Notes: generated by a model not told the origin, from the sequence alone. DNA of 64,000 nucleotides from Glaciimonas sp. PAMC28666 (GCF_016917355.1 NZ_CP070304.1:2480001-2544000); one strand, 5' to 3'. Positions 37,221 through 45,579 are shown, counted from the stretch's first letter. A program made the numbers and translations.

Positions 37221-38030
37221 ATGGCAACAGCAATAAAGAAACCCGCAGCGAAGAAACCCGCTGTGAAGAAAGCCGCTCCGGCCAAAAAGCCAGTAGCAGC
37301 GAAAGCCCCCGTCGTCGCTAAAAAGCCAGTGGCTAAAGCAGCAGCGAAACCTGTAGCAAAAGCCGCGGCTAAAAAGCCAGTAGCAAAAGCTGCAGCGAAG
37401 CCGGTAGCAAAAGCAGCAGCGAAACCTGCAGCAAAGAAGCCGGTAGCTAAAGCAGCAGCGAAACCTGCAGCGAAACCTGCAGCGAAGAAGCCGGTAGCAA
37501 AAGCAGCAGCGAAACCTGCAGCGAAGAAGCCGGTAGCAAAAGCAGCAGCGAAACCTGCAGCGAAGAAGCCGGTAGCAAAAGCAGCAGCGAAACCTGCAGC
37601 GAAGAAGCCGGTAGCAAAAGCAGCAGCGAAACCTGCAGCGAAGAAGCCGGTAGCTAAAGCAGCAGCGAAACCTGCAGCAAAGAAACCGGTAGCTAAAGCA
37701 GCAGCGAAACCTGCGGCAAAAAAGCCAGTAGCTAAACCAGCAGCGAAGCCTGCAGCAAAAAAGGTAGCCGCGAAGCCAGCAGCTAAAGTCGCAGCTAAAC
37801 CTGCAGCAAAAAAGCCAGTAAGTAAGCCAGCGGCTAAAGCAGTAGCTAAGCCAGCAGCAGCGAAGCCAGTAGCTAAACCGGTGGCAGCAGCGAAACCTGC
37901 AGCTAAAAAGCCAGCGGCAAAAAAAACAGCAGCTAAACCTGCTGCCGCTAAGCCGGTGACTGATTCAGCAGTTAAAACTATTCTGAATCCTGCTGCAGCA
38001 TGGCCGTTCCCAACTGGTACGCGTCCGTAA
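37221..38030 (+). CDS. Histone H1-like Lys/Ala/Pro-rich repeat protein
   Basis: A 269-residue, extremely basic protein made almost entirely of Lys, Ala, Pro and Val in repeats of KKPVAKAAAKPAA (13 residues). It resembles the bacterial histone H1-like proteins such as Bordetella BpH1 and the chlamydial Hc2 tail, which bind DNA without sequence specificity and compact the nucleoid. Only the last 20 residues (ending NPAAAWPFPTGTRP) are not repeats. The ATG has a good GAAGGAG site. The DNA repeat is nearly identical from unit to unit, so length is likely to vary between strains. No partner gene; ends at a terminator. Confidence 0.9.
   Translation: MATAIKKPAAKKPAVKKAAPAKKPVAAKAPVVAKKPVAKAAAKPVAKAAAKKPVAKAAAKPVAKAAAKPAAKKPVAKAAAKPAAKPAAKKPVAKAAAKPAAKKPVAKAAAKPAAKKPVAKAAAKPAAKKPVAKAAAKPAAKKPVAKAAAKPAAKKPVAKAAAKPAAKKPVAKPAAKPAAKKVAAKPAAKVAAKPAAKKPVSKPAAKAVAKPAAAKPVAKPVAAAKPAAKKPAAKKTAAKPAAAKPVTDSAVKTILNPAAAWPFPTGTRP
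37485..37757 (+). repeat. 39-bp tandem repeat, about seven copies, inside the H1-like gene
   Basis: Units begin AAGAAGCCGGTAGCAAAAGC at 37485, 37524, 37563 and 37602, then slightly diverged copies follow. The first four copies look identical or nearly so. Confidence 0.9.
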
Positions 38031-38074
38031 TTGTTCGTGTGTCGGAAGAGAGCCTAGTTCTTTTTAGGCGCACT

Positions 38075-38112
38075 ACCCGCTGTATGGCCTCGTGCTATCA
38101 GCGGGTTTTTTG
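38075..38112 (+). terminator. Rho-independent terminator after the H1-like gene
   Basis: 8-bp stem ACCCGCTG / CAGCGGGT with a 16-base loop, then a run of T. Located 45 bp after the stop. Confidence 0.8.
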
Positions 38113-38305
38113 TTTCTTTCATCGTTGTGATGATGAAGAAAAATCGAAGAAATGCGCATTCCGTCTGGCAATGGCATTTTCAAATTGGCCGTCTTAGGTC
38201 ATCATGTGCCCCAACGAGAATGTTCGTCATCGTTTAAAGTAACGACGTTGTATCGAAATGAATTGAATTGAATGTCCCGTTTTACCCGGAAAGAGAGAAA
38301 ACATC

Positions 38306-38845
38306 GTGCTGCAGAATATTTTTTCATTGATCATCGAGACTGCCGGTAGTGTTTTGGGCGGCGTACTGTTATTGCGCTTCTGGATTCAGGCCGTTCGGGT
38401 TCGTCCGCCGCAGCAGGTTGCGCACTTCATATTTACTATTTCAGACTGGATGGTACGTCCTCTGCGCAAGGTATTGCCGGGTTTCAGTGGCTACGATTGG
38501 GCGAGCCTGATCGGTGCGCTAGTGGTCGCGCTTGCCGCCGTCGCTTTGCAACTTGCGGTCGCATCAGCATTAAATGTGCAGATTTTATTGGTTTTGGCAG
38601 CCTTGCTGTTTCTGCAATGGGTTTTTTACGGTCTGATTGGACTTTTGATTATCGAAGCCATTTTTAGCTGGGTTAATCCGCAGGCGCCGTTGGCACCGTT
38701 TGTACGCGCACTGAATGCCCCGCTGCTTGATCCTGTGCGCCGGGTTATTCCACTATTAGGTAATGTGGATCTATCGCCTCTGGTGGCGCTTATTTTATTG
38801 AGAATCATCCATCAGCTGTTGATCGCGTTGATCCAGTCGCTTTAA
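38306..38845 (+). CDS. YggT family membrane protein
   Basis: A 179-residue inner-membrane protein with two YggT repeats, each with two hydrophobic segments. The start LQNIFSLIIETAGSVLGGVLLLR and the later FLQWVFYGLIGLLIIEAI are typical. Polar motifs FWIQAVRVRPP and WVNPQAPLAP follow the helices. The family is linked to cell division or osmotic tolerance in some bacteria, without a fixed activity. The GTG start is chosen because it sits at the family N-terminus with a purine-rich site (GGAAAGAGAG) upstream. Confidence 0.88.
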   Translation: MLQNIFSLIIETAGSVLGGVLLLRFWIQAVRVRPPQQVAHFIFTISDWMVRPLRKVLPGFSGYDWASLIGALVVALAAVALQLAVASALNVQILLVLAALLFLQWVFYGLIGLLIIEAIFSWVNPQAPLAPFVRALNAPLLDPVRRVIPLLGNVDLSPLVALILLRIIHQLLIALIQSL

Positions 38846-39176
38846 ACGGTCACGGCGCGGAGAGGGATAGGGCGTTGGTAACGTTGGCATGCGTGGACAA
38901 GGTTTGCAGCGTGGCCCCTATTGGCACCGCTATGGACGATTTTGAGGGACGGTTTTGAGTGACGATGGGAAGCCGTGACGCGTAGCACGCGGTGCGCTTT
39001 CTGGCTCTGTCGCCAAAAGCATTTCGTTACGGCTCAAGGGAGCATGGCAGATTTGAAATGTCGTGGTCTGTTTTGCTGCCCGGGGAGGGCCGCAGTTTTC
39101 TTTTACGTCTTGCCAACGGCTTTTATTGGTAAATGGCAATTATTTCCGTTGGCTGATTGCTAATTGATTCGACCTG
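38846..39176. other. Intergenic region between yggT and bfr, 331 bp
   Basis: Convergent genes; nothing coding and no clear terminator seen. Confidence 0.4.
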
Positions 39177-39647
39177 TTAGCTACCCATCTGGGTTTGCAG
39201 ATAGTTTTGGATGCCCACTTTGTCGATCAGGTCGATTTGGGTTTCCAACCAGTCGATGTGTTCCTCTGTGTCATCCAGAATGTCCTTGAACAATTCGCGG
39301 GAGATATAGTCAGCAGCGGCCTCGGAGGCGGCGATGCCTTCCTTAACGGTGTTTTGGGCAGCTTTTTCTAGTTTTAGATCGCATGCCAGCATCTCTGGCG
39401 TATTCTCGCCTATCATCAATTTATGTAAAGCTTGCAAATTAGGCAGGCCATCCAGCATCAGAATACGGTCAATCAAGCGATCAGCATGTTTCATTTCGCC
39501 AATCGACTCTTCGTATTCTTTCTTACCAAGCTTCTCCAGGCCCCAATGTTTATACATCCGGGCGTGCAGGAAGTATTGATTAACCGCGCTGAGTTCGTTG
39601 GTCAACTGCGCGTTAAGCAGTTTAATGATGTTCTTGTCGCCTTGCAT
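39177..39647 (-). CDS. bfr: Bacterioferritin
   Basis: A 156-residue iron-storage protein forming a 24-subunit shell. The heme-binding M52 and ferroxidase ligands E18, E51, H54, E94 and H130 are at their usual positions. At position 127, where a bridging Glu is expected, there is T127 (DDTEEHIDW), so the ferroxidase centre may be incomplete or altered. Start is the ATG at 39647. The gene lies 479 bp from the tonB-exbBD unit and is transcribed in the same direction, separated by a terminator. Iron released from Bfr would be handled by the Bfd ferredoxin encoded nearby. Confidence 0.93.
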   Translation of the reverse strand: MQGDKNIIKLLNAQLTNELSAVNQYFLHARMYKHWGLEKLGKKEYEESIGEMKHADRLIDRILMLDGLPNLQALHKLMIGENTPEMLACDLKLEKAAQNTVKEGIAASEAAADYISRELFKDILDDTEEHIDWLETQIDLIDKVGIQNYLQTQMGS

Positions 39648-39908
39648 AAATGCCTCTCTAAAAATAACGATCGGCGAACGAAGGGTCTATATCGTGAAGA
39701 AATATATCCAACGTCGCCTAAAAGTAGCAATGATAGCGCAGCGGCCTCGCTTTTTCATCAACCATTAGCAGGAATCATTCGCACTCCTGTTTCGCATAAC
39801 GACTTGGGGTGAAACGGCCGATATCACGCATTTGACGGGATGAAAAGGCATGCGGAACGAACTCTGGTCACAAAAGATACGAAAGCGGTCGAGTAACGCC
39901 TGAACAGC

Positions 39909-39946
39909 AAAAAGCCTTGGCACATTTAATGCGCAAAGGCTTTTTT
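39909..39946 (-). terminator. Terminator after the tonB-exbB-exbD unit
   Basis: AAAAAGCCTT .. AAGGCTTTTT hairpin with T-runs on both strands. It lies 180 bp beyond the exbD stop and upstream of bfr. Confidence 0.75.
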
Positions 39947-40055
39947 GTTTCAGTTTCCGGAGATGGCCGAACCGCGTTTTAAATGGCGCACACCGAGCGT
40001 CAGGCTTTAGTACCTTTTAATGGCATTGCGCGCATTTAATCAAGATCCAGGTATC

Positions 40056-40097
40056 CGACTCTAAGTGACTGACGTTAAATCACTGACTCTAAATAAC
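40056..40097 (-). repeat. Degenerate 14-bp tandem repeat, three copies, after exbD
   Basis: On the plus strand: CGACTCTAAGTGAC, TGACGTTAAATCAC, TGACTCTAAATAAC. The array begins 28 bases beyond the exbD stop. Confidence 0.65.
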
Positions 40098-40125
40098 GGA
40101 TGCTCAATATCGGGCTTTTAAACGC

Positions 40126-40545
40126 TTACTTAGCTTCAGGATCGGTCACAAACCCGATTTTGCCCAACCCACCGGATTGGGCCGCAGCCATCACCTGGGC
40201 TATTTTTTCATATTCCGTGGTGCGTTCAGCGCGCAAATGCAGTTCAGGCTGTGGTTCTTTTTTTGCTGCCTCCGCGATTTTCAACTGCAGTGCGTTGCGG
40301 TCCACTATTTCGTCGTTCCAATAGACTTTTCCGGCAGCATCGATAGACAGGCTGATGTTTTTTGGCTTCACCTGATCCGGTTGATTGGTCGCGCGCGGCA
40401 GGTCGATTTTGACGGCGTGATTCATCACCGGAATGGTCATGATAAAAATGATCAGCAGGACCAACATCACGTCAACTAACGGCGTGGTGTTGATCTCGGG
40501 ATTAAAGTCGTCGTCCGAATCGGACAGAGAGCCCATTGACATCAT
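40126..40545 (-). CDS. exbD: Biopolymer transport protein ExbD
   Basis: A 139-residue inner-membrane protein with one transmembrane helix (about 22-42) containing the functional D25 in TTPLVDVM, and a periplasmic domain. With ExbB it uses the proton gradient to energise TonB. The ATG overlaps the exbB stop by 4 bp, so the pair is translationally coupled. The neighbouring tonB, bfd and hemP place it in iron or heme uptake. A second exbD is at 52239-52670. Confidence 0.93.
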   Translation of the reverse strand: MMSMGSLSDSDDDFNPEINTTPLVDVMLVLLIIFIMTIPVMNHAVKIDLPRATNQPDQVKPKNISLSIDAAGKVYWNDEIVDRNALQLKIAEAAKKEPQPELHLRAERTTEYEKIAQVMAAAQSGGLGKIGFVTDPEAK

Positions 40546-41282
40546 GCACCTTTCACAGCGACTAACTTGGAAGTCGTTTCCGGGGGCGTTCCATTCGCAA
40601 CCTTGTTGGCGTCAGCCCGTGAGCCGGTGACAAACAATGCATGTAAGTCGAAGCCGAATTTATTCAGTTTAGCGATGATGGTTTTGTTGCCGCGTACCAA
40701 TGCGTTATAGCCAAAGGTAGCCGGAATCGCCACTGCCAGACCTAGCGCAGTCATGATCAGCGACTCACCCACCGGGCCAGCAACTTTATCGATACTGGCC
40801 TGGCCTGAAGTGCCGATAGCCACCAGTGCGTGATAAATTCCCCAAACGGTGCCGAAGAGTCCGACGAAAGGTGCCGTTGAGCCAACCGACGCCAATACTG
40901 CCATACCGGTCTGAAGCTTGCTGGAGGCTTCATCGATCGCCTGCCGTAAGGATAAGGTTACCCAGTCGCTGGTGGATAGCTGATCGTGCAAATGACCGCT
41001 GTGAGCGGTGTGATGGCGCATGGACACCACCCCAGCCTGGGCGACATCGGCAAATGGATTCTCGGTGCCTAAAGTAGCGATCCCCTCCGGAAGGTTGGTC
41101 GTATCCCAGAATTGATGTCCGGCGGCGTGTGCGGCACGCTGCAGGCGGATTATCTGGATCGCCTTGGTAAGGATCACGTACCACGAAGAGATGGACATGA
41201 TGACCAGCAGTAACGCGACACTTTTAATGACGATATCGCCCTGTGACCAAAGCGCTTCTAAACCGTACGGGCTTACTTCCAT
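40542..41282 (-). CDS. exbB: TonB-system proton channel protein ExbB
   Basis: A 246-residue MotA/TolQ/ExbB-family inner-membrane protein with three hydrophobic segments. The conserved GLFGTVWGIYHAL and AGPVGESLIMTALGLAVAIPA blocks line the proton path. The start ATG at 41282 (MEVSPYGLEALW) is preferred because AAAGGA precedes it and the 28 upstream codons have no family similarity. It overlaps exbD and follows tonB after 160 bp. Confidence 0.93.
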   Translation of the reverse strand: MEVSPYGLEALWSQGDIVIKSVALLLVIMSISSWYVILTKAIQIIRLQRAAHAAGHQFWDTTNLPEGIATLGTENPFADVAQAGVVSMRHHTAHSGHLHDQLSTSDWVTLSLRQAIDEASSKLQTGMAVLASVGSTAPFVGLFGTVWGIYHALVAIGTSGQASIDKVAGPVGESLIMTALGLAVAIPATFGYNALVRGNKTIIAKLNKFGFDLHALFVTGSRADANKVANGTPPETTSKLVAVKGA

Positions 41283-41442
41283 GATTATTCCTTTATTTCT
41301 GACAAAGCGATCGTTGATTTTAGTGGTGCGGTGCCTAGGCACTATTTCGATGCATAGAGTACGCATCCAGACTCACCGTATGATGTGAGTGTTGTAATTA
41401 ATAAATGTTCGAGTGAGATTGTGTTGAGTTTAAATATGTTAT

Positions 41443-42141
41443 TTAATTTGAAAGCTGGAAATTAATTGGCACGATAGCGTACACAGGCAGGGCGACGCCA
41501 TTTTCCATATAGGGTTTGAAGAGAGCTCGCATCAGTGCCTGTTTGGCGGCCTCGTCCAGACGCGCTGAACCAGAACTTTTTTGTATCTCGACCCGATCTG
41601 CGCGACCCTTTTCATTGATCAGCACGCGCATGATCACTTTGCCTTCTTCGCCCATACGCTTGGCAGCAGCTGGATATTCAGGACTAGGAGGGCGGATATA
41701 TTCCACACCTGAACTGATGGTCCGGGGAACGGCAGGCGCAGCAGGTGCGGCCACGGGGGCTGGCGCAGGCGGAATGTACTCTTCCTTTTGCGGGGGCTGC
41801 GGCGCGGTTACGGGAACGGAAATGGCTTGTTCCGACGGCGTATTATTGACGACTACAGGGGCCGGGCGCGGCGGCGTGACGTGTTTCTTCACGACCTGAA
41901 CGGTTTTTGGTACGGCGGGCTGGGGTTTCGGCGGCGTTGGCTCAGGTGCGCGTTCAGGCGTAATGAAGGTGGCGAATACTTCTTTCGGCATCGCTTGGGC
42001 GACCTGATGAATAAGACCGCTTTTAAGTGCGATGAAAAAACCAACGTGTAGCAAAATAATCGCGCCAAGCGGCCCGATACGTTTGACTTGATTCCACATG
42101 AAAGAGGAGACCGGCGGTGAAGACGACATTGTTGCGCTCAT
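41443..42141 (-). CDS. tonB: Energy transducer TonB
   Basis: A 232-residue protein anchored by an N-terminal helix (about 23-42), with a long Pro/Ala/Val-rich periplasmic spacer (70-145, rich in KPQP and PAPV) and a C-terminal TonB domain (about 150-230: YPAAAKRMGEEGKV, RVEIQKSSGSARLD, FKPYMENG). It links the ExbB-ExbD motor to outer-membrane receptors for heme and siderophores. It is followed by exbB and preceded by bfd (15 bp), so it is likely part of the same iron-controlled transcript. Confidence 0.93.
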   Translation of the reverse strand: MSATMSSSPPVSSFMWNQVKRIGPLGAIILLHVGFFIALKSGLIHQVAQAMPKEVFATFITPERAPEPTPPKPQPAVPKTVQVVKKHVTPPRPAPVVVNNTPSEQAISVPVTAPQPPQKEEYIPPAPAPVAAPAAPAVPRTISSGVEYIRPPSPEYPAAAKRMGEEGKVIMRVLINEKGRADRVEIQKSSGSARLDEAAKQALMRALFKPYMENGVALPVYAIVPINFQLSN

Positions 42142-42156
42142 TTTACTAACGACTCT

Positions 42157-42396
42157 TTATGCAACGGTAACACCGTTCGGCATCGGTTGGAATACCAATG
42201 CGTGAATATGACGGTGTGCGGTGGGAACGTTATTATCCAAACATTCGCGCAACACATTCTTGGCACAGGAATGGCATTTTCCGCAGCTGCTTGCGACACC
42301 TAGATTCTGCCGCAATTCCCGCATGGAAGACATCCCGGAGTTAACCGCCTGGCGTATTTTCCATTCAGAGACATTATTGCAAACACAGACTATCAT
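42157..42396 (-). CDS. bfd: Bacterioferritin-associated ferredoxin Bfd
   Basis: A 79-residue [2Fe-2S] protein with ligands C4, C6, C38 and C41 (MIVCVCNN .. SSCGKC). Bfd docks on bacterioferritin and reduces its heme to release stored iron when iron is short. The last 25 residues extend beyond the usual family core. It lies 15 bp upstream of tonB, and bfr is about 2.5 kb downstream. Confidence 0.94.
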   Translation of the reverse strand: MIVCVCNNVSEWKIRQAVNSGMSSMRELRQNLGVASSCGKCHSCAKNVLRECLDNNVPTAHRHIHALVFQPMPNGVTVA

Positions 42397-42478
42397 TTTC
42401 CACCTTTTTCGTTAAGTAGGACTTACGCAAAAGCGCCCAAGTCCTCACATACTGGCTTCAGCGGCACGATTTACTGAT

Positions 42479-42811
42479 TCAACTCGTGCGATTACCAGTT
42501 ACCAGACGTGCAAACAAATTATATTTTTCCGGCGTTGGCATGCTGCGTTCTACCAGCGTCGCCCATTGTTCCGATAGTTGCTGGCAAGTAGTGCGTAAAA
42601 CCGGTGCCAGATTAGGTAATGCGGCCAAAGCTTTCAGGTGCCGTTCAATAACCGATGCCAATTTCGTGCAACCGCGCGTCTCAGGCTGATTCGTCTGGTG
42701 GTGCGCCGTGTAGTGAGACATCAGATGCAATACCGCAGAGACCAGCAATTCCGGTTGCGCCGGCGCTTCGTTGGGTTCCGCAAACTTGGTAATCAACTCA
42801 TCGTTAGCCAT
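42479..42811 (-). CDS. Uncharacterised 110-residue protein in the iron cluster
   Basis: Not recognised. The product is a soluble, mostly helical, His-rich 110-residue protein (HLMSHYTAHHQTNQ at about 30-42) with one Cys in ETRGCTKL and another in RTTCQQL. No signal peptide or membrane segment is visible. It sits between hemP (87 bp) and bfd (82 bp), on the same strand, so it is probably Fur-controlled and related to iron or heme. A small protein at this place is likely conserved in relatives, but this could not be checked. Confidence 0.6.
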   Translation of the reverse strand: MANDELITKFAEPNEAPAQPELLVSAVLHLMSHYTAHHQTNQPETRGCTKLASVIERHLKALAALPNLAPVLRTTCQQLSEQWATLVERSMPTPEKYNLFARLVTGNRTS

Positions 42812-42898
42812 CAGGTGCTCCTTATCAGTGACTCGCTGGCTATGTTGGCTGGCTGTTATTGGAAATCCATCTTGTCGCCGGTAATTTTCTGAAAAAAA

Positions 42899-43102
42899 TT
42901 AAGCGGTTAAAATTAACTTATTCAACTGCGTCAGACGTAACTTATAAATTCTGCCGCCATGATCAATTTCCAGTTCTCGCATTTGCTGAAACAGGTCACG
43001 ACTACTTATCCGGGTGATTGCTGGCGGGACTGCTTTGGTGGCATCGGTATCAGATTGCGCACGCTCCGGATGTTCTTTTGCACGCTGTAATGAATGACCC
43101 AT
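42899..43102 (-). CDS. hemP: Hemin uptake protein HemP
   Basis: A 67-residue HemP-family protein. The conserved core is in the second half: ISSRDLFQQMRELEIDHGGRIYKLRLTQLNKLILT (split family motif RDLF..G..Y.LR.T...KLILT). HemP genes head heme-uptake operons and some act in regulation of heme transport. The ATG has an AAAGGA site. A Fur box lies 20-36 bases upstream, so it is expected to be derepressed by iron limitation. The N-terminal half is variable. Confidence 0.9.
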   Translation of the reverse strand: MGHSLQRAKEHPERAQSDTDATKAVPPAITRISSRDLFQQMRELEIDHGGRIYKLRLTQLNKLILTA

Positions 43103-43121
43103 AATAGTCCTTTATGTAAAT

Positions 43122-43138
43122 GCGAACAATTCTTATTT
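43122..43138 (-). promoter_or_regulatory. Fur box in front of hemP
   Basis: The plus strand reads GCGAACAATTCTTATTT, close to the Fur sites of Bordetella and Pseudomonas (GCGAATGATTCTCATTT pattern). Twenty bases upstream of hemP. Confidence 0.75.
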
Positions 43139-43297
43139 AGATTATTCTCTATTTAAAGATGGATTGCAAGTGCTTTCACTATCTTTACGATAGGTATTCA
43201 TAATTGGACGCTATTCTGTGGTCGTATTTTTAACTGTTCGAACGACTTAAATACCGTGAGGTCATTGCGAATGACACTCAGCCTCATTTATACCACG

Positions 43298-43318
43298 AAA
43301 TAAGAATCATTATTATTC
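43298..43318. promoter_or_regulatory. Second Fur-box-like site
   Basis: AAATAAGAATCATTATTATTC matches 13 or more positions of the Fur 19-bp consensus. It lies about 196 bases upstream of hemP with no gene start close on either strand. Confidence 0.6.
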
Positions 43319-43391
43319 GATGCCTGGTGCGGCTACCAGTCCGACCTTATTGCAACCAAACGAACTGGTGCGCGTGCATGCAGGCGAGGAT

Positions 43392-43422
43392 AAAAAAAAG
43401 CCATCGAAACGTTTTCGATGGC
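43392..43422 (-). terminator. Rho-independent terminator after the RlmL-like gene
   Basis: 10-bp stem GCCATCGAAA / TTTTCGATGGC with a tiny loop; on the minus strand eight T follow. A second hairpin, GGCGGTCA / TGACCGCC (43440-43457), lies between it and the stop codon. Confidence 0.85.
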
Positions 43423-43471
43423 CTGTATGTATTAACAACGGCGGTCAGGTGACCGCCTTGTTGTGTTAATG

Positions 43472-44725
43472 CTATTCTTTCGGCTTTGCAGCTTCCCTGC
43501 GATTAAAGCCTGCCACCATGTCGAAGCGGAACAAGCGGCATTCCAGTGCCCCATTAAAAAATGGCGTTTTACGTGCTTCTTTCAGGCGTAACAATTTTGG
43601 CAAAGTCAGGTCGGCAGTGAAAAGGAACACGGTCCAGCCAGCGAAGCGTTGTTTCAAGGTGTTGCCAAACGCGTTAAAAAAATCATTAAACAAATCCTCT
43701 GTGGCCAGCGTGCTGTCACCGCGCACGCCTATGCGTTCACCGTAAGGAGGATTCGTCAAAATAATGCCTCCGCTGGCGCTGAGTTCATTGGGCGGACGCA
43801 CTTCCTGTGCTTCAATTTGCTTCAATGGGACCTCAAACAGGATGCCGGCATTGCGCAGATTTTCTGACGTCATATCGATCATATCGCCAGAAATGTCGCT
43901 GCCGAAAATGGTCGGTGTCAGCGGCATGGGATTTGGCTTAATGGCACCTTTAATCGCCTGCCATTGGCCGATCTCGAAACCATGAAATTTTTCGAAAGCG
44001 AACTCGCGGCGAGCGCCAGCTGGAATTCCTGCCAGCATCTGGGCGGCTTCAATCAGGATGGTGCCAGAGCCGCACATTGGGTCGAACAAGACCGTTCCCG
44101 GTTTCCAGCCAGCGGTGCGCAGCAGTCCCGCCGCAAGGTTTTCACGCAGCGGCGCGTCGCCCGTTTCAGCGCGCCAGCCGCGTTTGAAAAGCGCTTCGCC
44201 AGAGGTATCCAGGTAAAGCGTAAAGTTATGCGCATCCAGAAAACCGACGATCCGCATGTCGGGAGCGTGGGTGTCAACAGACGGGCGTTCGTCGCAAATG
44301 TCGCGGAACCGGTCACAAATCGCATCTTTGATTTTGAGTGTGGTGAATTCCAGGCTGCGTAATGGCGATTTGATTGCGGTGATATCGACTCGAATAGTAT
44401 GGTCCACACGGAACCAGTTTTCCCATTCCTGTTCGAGCGCCTTATCGTAAATATCGTTTTCCGTTTTGTAAGCGCAATGTGCAAGCCGCATCAACACACG
44501 GCTGGCGATGCGGGAGTGCAAATTCACCAGCCAGGCATCGCTGAGCAAGCCCGAGCAATGCACACCGCCAGGAACCTGGTTATGCACACGGAGCGTGACA
44601 GCGGGTGCGGCCAGCTGTGCGATTTCATTTATTTCTTCGGCAAGTGCAGTCTCCAGTCCGCGTGGACAAGGACAAAAGTAGGAGTGCTTGGAGCTTGCTG
44701 ATTGTGCGGTGAGTGCTTGTGCCAT
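43472..44725 (-). CDS. rlmL: THUMP-domain RNA methyltransferase (RlmL/YcbY-N type)
   Basis: A 417-residue class I SAM-dependent methyltransferase. A THUMP RNA-binding domain occupies about residues 55-165. The SAM-binding motif LFDPMCGSGTILIEAA and the catalytic NPPYGER motif show a base N-methyltransferase of the 23S rRNA m2G type. E. coli RlmKL is a fusion of about 700 residues; this protein corresponds to the RlmL half only. The start ATG 44725 precedes MAQALTAQ; a GTG 34 codons upstream is possible. Downstream terminators end the unit. Confidence 0.82.
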   Translation of the reverse strand: MAQALTAQSASSKHSYFCPCPRGLETALAEEINEIAQLAAPAVTLRVHNQVPGGVHCSGLLSDAWLVNLHSRIASRVLMRLAHCAYKTENDIYDKALEQEWENWFRVDHTIRVDITAIKSPLRSLEFTTLKIKDAICDRFRDICDERPSVDTHAPDMRIVGFLDAHNFTLYLDTSGEALFKRGWRAETGDAPLRENLAAGLLRTAGWKPGTVLFDPMCGSGTILIEAAQMLAGIPAGARREFAFEKFHGFEIGQWQAIKGAIKPNPMPLTPTIFGSDISGDMIDMTSENLRNAGILFEVPLKQIEAQEVRPPNELSASGGIILTNPPYGERIGVRGDSTLATEDLFNDFFNAFGNTLKQRFAGWTVFLFTADLTLPKLLRLKEARKTPFFNGALECRLFRFDMVAGFNRREAAKPKE

Positions 44726-44976
44726 GAGGGGTTCTCTTAATCCGTTAACTACATCGACAGGGATGTAGCGGTGAAAATGGTTACGCACGAAAAGTGCGTA
44801 ACGGTCGTCTTGTTTCCCATTACTCACCGAAAAACAGGGTAAATAATGGGCTATAGTTGCTTCAATGGTTGCTGCTTATTTAATCATTGTATTGCTAATT
44901 AAGAGGACAGCGTGCTGCCGGACCTTTCAATTATTCGTTCGTTGCTTGTTCGATTAATTTTTCGCTACAGAACATG

Positions 44977-45579
44977 TTATTTTGCAAAGGCGCGTTCAAT
45001 AAAATCTAGTCGGTCCTGACCCCAGTAACCTTCGCCGTCGACAACGTACCAAGGCGCTCCGAAAACATTGGCTGCAATGGCATCTTCTGTAAACCGCACA
45101 AATTCTGCCTCAACGCTGGCAGTGTCGGCGGATTTTAACAAGGTTTTACCGTCATGCCCAAGTGCCGTTGCAATTCCGATCAAGGTTTCGGTATCAGCGA
45201 TGTTGCGCTCTTCTTCCCACACGGCACGCATAATGGCGCCGGTCAATTCCAATGCTGCTTGCGTTCCATGTGCCAATTGCGTCGCAATAATCAGCTTGGC
45301 GGCCTCGTCGCTGTGCACCGGGAAGTAAGTCGGTTGCAGGTTCATTGGCAACCCCAGATAATCCTTCCAGCGCGCAAGGTCTACCAGTCGATAGGCTTGC
45401 CGTTGCGGCGAACGCTTGGCTAGAGGCAAGCCGCCCGATACCCCAAAAACTTTCGACAGATCGCATGGCTTCAAGATAATTTGCACGTCATATTGCTGAG
45501 CCAGCGCGACGAATCTCGCATGCCCCAGATAGGCGAAAGGCGAATGGGGCACGAAGTAATACTCACAAATTTTGCTCAT
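44977..45579 (-). CDS. 2-hydroxychromene-2-carboxylate isomerase-like DsbA-family protein
   Basis: A 200-residue thioredoxin-fold protein of the HCCA isomerase/kappa GST group. The N-terminal strand ends with YFVPHSPFAYLGH, where the Ser replaces the CxxC of DsbA. The C-terminal part has the cis-proline loop FGAPWYVVDGEGYWGQDRLDF typical of HCCA isomerases. Such enzymes use glutathione in aromatic degradation, but no naphthalene pathway gene is nearby, so the physiological substrate is open. Probably cytoplasmic. Confidence 0.85.
   Translation of the reverse strand: MSKICEYYFVPHSPFAYLGHARFVALAQQYDVQIILKPCDLSKVFGVSGGLPLAKRSPQRQAYRLVDLARWKDYLGLPMNLQPTYFPVHSDEAAKLIIATQLAHGTQAALELTGAIMRAVWEEERNIADTETLIGIATALGHDGKTLLKSADTASVEAEFVRFTEDAIAANVFGAPWYVVDGEGYWGQDRLDFIERAFAK

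Larger units (their letters stand above)
39648..40125. other. Intergenic region between bfr and exbD, 478 bp
   Basis: No gene. It holds a terminator (39909-39946) and a degenerate 14-bp repeat near exbD (40056-40097). No strong Fur box was seen in front of bfr. Confidence 0.45.

Noticed and set aside
37221-38030. Repeat array read as CRISPR
   Set aside because: Units are contiguous, in frame and code for a Lys/Ala/Pro protein; no spacers or cas genes.
43320-43469. 49-codon plus-strand frame starting just after the second Fur-like site
   Set aside because: It runs through two strong terminator hairpins of the opposing gene, and its composition looks arbitrary.
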